From Candidatus Aerophobota bacterium (GTDB lineage Bacteria > Aerophobota > Aerophobia > Aerophobales > B3-G15), in assembly GCA_003648845.1 (NCBI GenBank), contig QMQA01000051.1, forward strand, positions 1 through 7,729: 7,729 bases of DNA. Reading direction: 5' to 3'. The position numbers were made by a program, and so were the translations under genes. The notes beneath the pieces are model-generated. The model did no database searches. It saw nothing but the letters and a program-made list of their open reading frames with translations, and was not told where the DNA came from. The stretch's first letter is position 1; each line of letters starts with the position of its first letter. Positions 5,877 to 7,729 of this stretch are shown piece after piece.

Positions 5877-6760
5877 GTATTTGGAGGAGTGGATACCCAC
5901 AAGGAGGATCATACTCCCTGCCTTACCAACTGCTGGCATCAGTTCCTGGAAACTTCAAAGTCGCAAATGACCTGCGCTCTTTGGAAGTCTCTGGATGAGG
6001 TACTGAAAACTCTTTAACAAGACTTACTCCTATTTTTTCGCCTTGGAGGACACAGGCGGGTTAGGAAAACTGTTAGCTCAGTTTCTTCTAAGGTCATCGT
6101 GAAGGAAATCAATCAATCCAGCTAAGGTTGGCTGTGAAAGAGCTTCTTATCCAGATAAATCAGATCCTCAGGGTAGTTTTTTATATCTTTAAAGTGCTAG
6201 TAGATGGTGTCTTTCTTCCAGATGCAATAAGAAAATGGTCTTATGGCAGCAATAAGAGGTCTGGTAAACTATAGAGACAATCTGGTGAGATAATCTACCA
6301 GATGCAGGAACCGTCTCCATGTCCTTATTCGCGGGATGTATCCTTTCTACAAGAAAATGTTCAAGAACCCTTTTCTCCAGATCCGCCATAGGTTTTTGGG
6401 AAAGATTCCCACATCCTACAATGGTAGCTAAAAAGGATAAAAAGGTAGATGCTTATCTTCAGAAATGTAGCAGCAATAGAGTATCTTATTGCAAGTCCAA
6501 GAAGAAACTAAAGCAATTGGTAGAGGACGATGAGTATAAGTCGCGAACTTTACCTGTAGCAGATTTTGTCATCGAGGCAAGAATTATCAGCACCGGAGGA
6601 AAAAAATAGTCGCTTTTCCTCAGGAGCTAAGATAGCAGGCTCTGTGGTATTACACCTTGCGAGAGATTCTCTGGAAAGAGGAGAAAGCACAAGAAACCTG
6701 TCGAAAGGAAAACCGAAAAGTAAGCGATAAGGTGCCTTACAAGAAGATTGTGTGATATTA
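5877..6760 (+). pseudogene. Decayed IS110-family (DEDD) transposase
   Basis: IS110 transposase fragments occur in order but in changing frames with several stops. VFGGVDTHKEDHTPCLTNCW (5877 on) has the first catalytic Asp. It is followed after a frameshift by KVANDLRSLEV, then by FALEDTGGLGKLLAQFLLRS (about 6038-6097) with the catalytic Glu. VKEIN follows, then ERASYPDKSDPQ, the paired-Asp motif, near 6137-6172. VLVDGVFLPDAIRKWSYG (from 6197) comes next, then NRLHVLIRGMYPFYKKMFKN and, in another frame, FWERFPHPTMVAKKDKKVDA. The longest open piece is 6319-6609, ending at DEYKSRTLPVADFVIEARI. After 6609 I see only a weak C-terminal tail (ALWYYTLRE, KVSDKVPYKKIV), and the Transposase_20 domain with its catalytic serine appears deleted. 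It cannot encode an active enzyme. It lies antisense to the liv operon and the ACT-like gene. Confidence 0.85.
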
Positions 6761-6882
6761 TCTCCGCTATGATGGGGGACCGATCAGAGTATGTGATGCC
6801 ACAACCTACCGGATATTCGGTTCTCTTTTAACAGCAAACGCTACTATTAGCTGATTTGAGAAAGAACTACAAAACTTTGGCT
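6610..6882 (+). other. Degenerate tail of the IS110 remnant and unassigned spacer
   Basis: After the last open transposase fragment, short translated pieces around 6625-6760 (ALWYYTLRE, then KVSDKVPYKKIV) could be the remains of an IS110 C-terminus, interrupted by stops. From about 6760 to the end of the ACT-like gene at 6883 I recognise nothing: no tRNA, no strong hairpin and no reading frame of useful length. The right boundary of the element cannot be placed by eye. Confidence 0.4.
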
Positions 6883-7263
6883 TTATTCATGTATCTTTGT
6901 CCCTGGTCGAAATGAAAAATAGGCATCTCTCTGTGGACTCTTACCTCGTTTTCCAAATAAATTTTTCTGTAATTGAGCGTTAAATCCCTTAATTGGAGCA
7001 TAGCCATGTTCTGATAAAACTAACGCTACCTCCCTCATGTCAGCAATATCTAACTTGAAAAGAGCAAAGAGGGCAGAATCTTTGGGGAAATCGAAGATTT
7101 TTATATCCACAATTTTTACCCCTAATTTTTTTACAATCTCCTTGGCTTTGTCCAGGGATTTTTCTCCCTGATCGAATTTAAAAAGGATTTGGGAATGATG
7201 GATATCTTTCTGGAGATTCTCAGCGCATTTTTCAAATAATTGATTTTCCCGAGAATCTGACAT
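6883..7263 (-). CDS. Small ACT-like domain protein of unknown function
   Basis: The 126-residue product matches no specific family I can name. Residues 24-95 look like an ACT-type beta-alpha-beta-beta-alpha-beta fold: strand SQILFKFDQG (24-33), helix LDKAKEIVKKLG (37-48), strand VKIVDIKIFDF (49-59), strand SALFALFKLD (63-72), helix DMREVALVLSEHGY (75-88) and strand APIKGF (89-94). ACT domains usually bind small amino acids and regulate enzymes or transcription. The usual glycine-rich ligand turn is replaced here by DQGEKS. The basic tail (96-126) is not obviously structured. There is no signal peptide or membrane segment, so it is cytoplasmic. It sits 64 bp downstream of a strong sigma-54 promoter and after a probable enhancer-binding regulator. 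Its ribosome-binding site is weak (AAGG 11 nt upstream), leaving the exact start less certain. The stop is TAA. Confidence 0.75.
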   Translation of the reverse strand: MSDSRENQLFEKCAENLQKDIHHSQILFKFDQGEKSLDKAKEIVKKLGVKIVDIKIFDFPKDSALFALFKLDIADMREVALVLSEHGYAPIKGFNAQLQKNLFGKRGKSPQRDAYFSFRPGTKIHE

Positions 7264-7326
7264 TTTACTTATTACCTTTTTCGGATGCTTTCATATAGAG
7301 CCTGTTAAGATTCAATTTCAGTTAAG

Positions 7327-7342
7327 AGCAAATTTTGTGCCA
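7327..7342 (-). promoter_or_regulatory. Sigma-54 (RpoN) -24/-12 promoter for the ACT-like gene
   Basis: On the minus strand the sequence TGGCACAAAATTTGCT matches the TGGCAC-N5-TTGCW consensus at every position, with exactly 10 nt between the invariant GG and GC. Transcription should start near 7316, giving a leader of about 50 nt before the ACT-like ATG at 7263. Sigma-54 promoters require an ATP-hydrolysing activator. The gene ending at 7542, immediately upstream, has the right DNA-binding domain for one, and a palindrome lies about 100 bp upstream of the predicted start. Confidence 0.85.
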
Positions 7343-7416
7343 TTTTTTAAGTCCTTGATAAATAGCGGAAATCAAATATAAGGGTTAGAATTTATAGAGG
7401 AAGGTAAAGAAAAATT

Positions 7417-7430
7417 ATGCAAATTTGCAT
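7417..7430. promoter_or_regulatory. 14-bp perfect palindrome, candidate activator binding site
   Basis: ATGCAAATTTGCAT is a perfect two-fold palindrome centred about 107 bp upstream of the predicted sigma-54 start. This is within the range where enhancer-binding proteins attach (roughly -80 to -150). Dimeric Fis/TyrR-type helix-turn-helix proteins bind such symmetric sites. I did not notice a second copy in the window. Assigning it to the adjacent regulator is inference. Confidence 0.5.
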
Positions 7431-7541
7431 CAAGGGAATAAAGTATTTTTCTGTATAGAATGGTGAATCCTTTTCCCAAGAAGGGAATTTTGCTTATTTT
7501 AAAAGCATGGACAGTCTTAACTCAAGTGATGTAAAAATCCA

Positions 7542-7729
7542 TCATTGATGTATTATGACATCGCACTTTATTCCGTATTTTTTCATCTTTCTGACAATGG
7601 TGGACTGATTTACTCCTAAAGCGCTGGCTGCTTTGCGTTGACTGCCATATTTTTCTATAGCTCTTTTAATCATAAAAGATTCTAACTTCTCTATAGCTTT
7701 CTTCAGGGGTAGCTCTTCTCTATCTAAAG
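7542..7729 (-). CDS. C-terminal Fis/TyrR-type HTH of a probable sigma-54-dependent regulator, 5'-truncated by the window edge
   Basis: Only the last 61 complete codons are in the window, in the frame whose first full codon is 7725-7727, ending with TGA at 7542-7544. The visible protein runs from LDREELPLKKAIEKLESF through IKRAIEKYGSQRKAASALGV (residues 20-39) to NQSTIVRKMKKYG, then a short tail ending HQ. The KYGS-R-AA-ALG-V-QSTI-RK-KKY pattern is the TyrR-type helix-turn-helix that ends many PAS or ACT plus AAA+ activators of sigma-54 RNA polymerase. The AAA+ domain with its GAFTGA loop should lie beyond the right edge and cannot be checked. Its neighbour downstream carries a sigma-54 promoter, supporting the role. 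Sensor type and ligand are unknown. Confidence 0.85.
   Translation of the reverse strand, partial: LDREELPLKKAIEKLESFMIKRAIEKYGSQRKAASALGVNQSTIVRKMKKYGIKCDVIIHQ

Noticed and set aside
6319..6609. 96-residue plus-strand frame as a standalone gene
   Set aside because: Its sequence (FWERFPHPTMV, DEYKSRTLPVADFVIEA) is the middle of an IS110 transposase; the first ten or so residues are the wrong frame of the upstream part, so it is a pseudogene fragment.
7467..7500. Small TTCCC/GGGAA hairpin as a terminator of the regulator gene
   Set aside because: Only five base pairs and no U-tract on the minus strand; the following T-rich run is on the plus strand, where no gene ends.

Overview
The window reads as a low-GC bacterial chromosome segment from an anaerobe able to decode UAG as pyrrolysine. 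The first 463 bases hold the start of a separately encoded catalytic domain of pyrrolysyl-tRNA synthetase (PylSc). The split form is known from bacteria such as Desulfitobacterium, whereas methanogens carry a fused PylS. I cannot fix the lineage. The transporter's binding protein has a plain Sec signal peptide without a lipobox, which suits a two-membrane cell better than a single-membrane Firmicute.

Layout: every intact gene is on the minus strand, so transcription runs from high to low coordinates. At the right edge (7542-7729) lies the C-terminal Fis/TyrR-type helix-turn-helix of a probable sigma-54 enhancer-binding regulator. Next come a 14-bp perfect palindrome (7417-7430), a consensus-quality sigma-54 promoter (7327-7342) and a small ACT-like protein gene (6883-7263). 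From about 5700 to 6880 the plus strand carries a badly decayed IS110-family element. Below it is a five-gene branched-chain-amino-acid-type (Liv/HAAT) ABC transporter operon: binding protein (4271-5542), LivH-like permease, LivM-like permease, LivG-like ATPase and LivF-like ATPase (ending at 806). A 342-bp gap without a convincing terminator follows, then pylSc (463 down to 1, continuing off the window).

How the parts may work together (inference): pylS genes in bacteria usually accompany corrinoid methyltransferases of the MttB/MtbB/MtmB type. The Liv-type importer next to pylSc could therefore import a methylated or quaternary amine, or an amino acid, used in that metabolism. The regulator, palindrome, sigma-54 promoter and ACT-like gene form a plausible compact metabolite-responsive circuit. 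The IS110 remnant now separates this circuit from the liv operon. The binding-protein gene is the only intact gene here ending in UAG, and a perfect 13-bp inverted repeat follows 14 nt later. That is most simply an intercistronic hairpin, but it deserves attention in a pyrrolysine-decoding genome.
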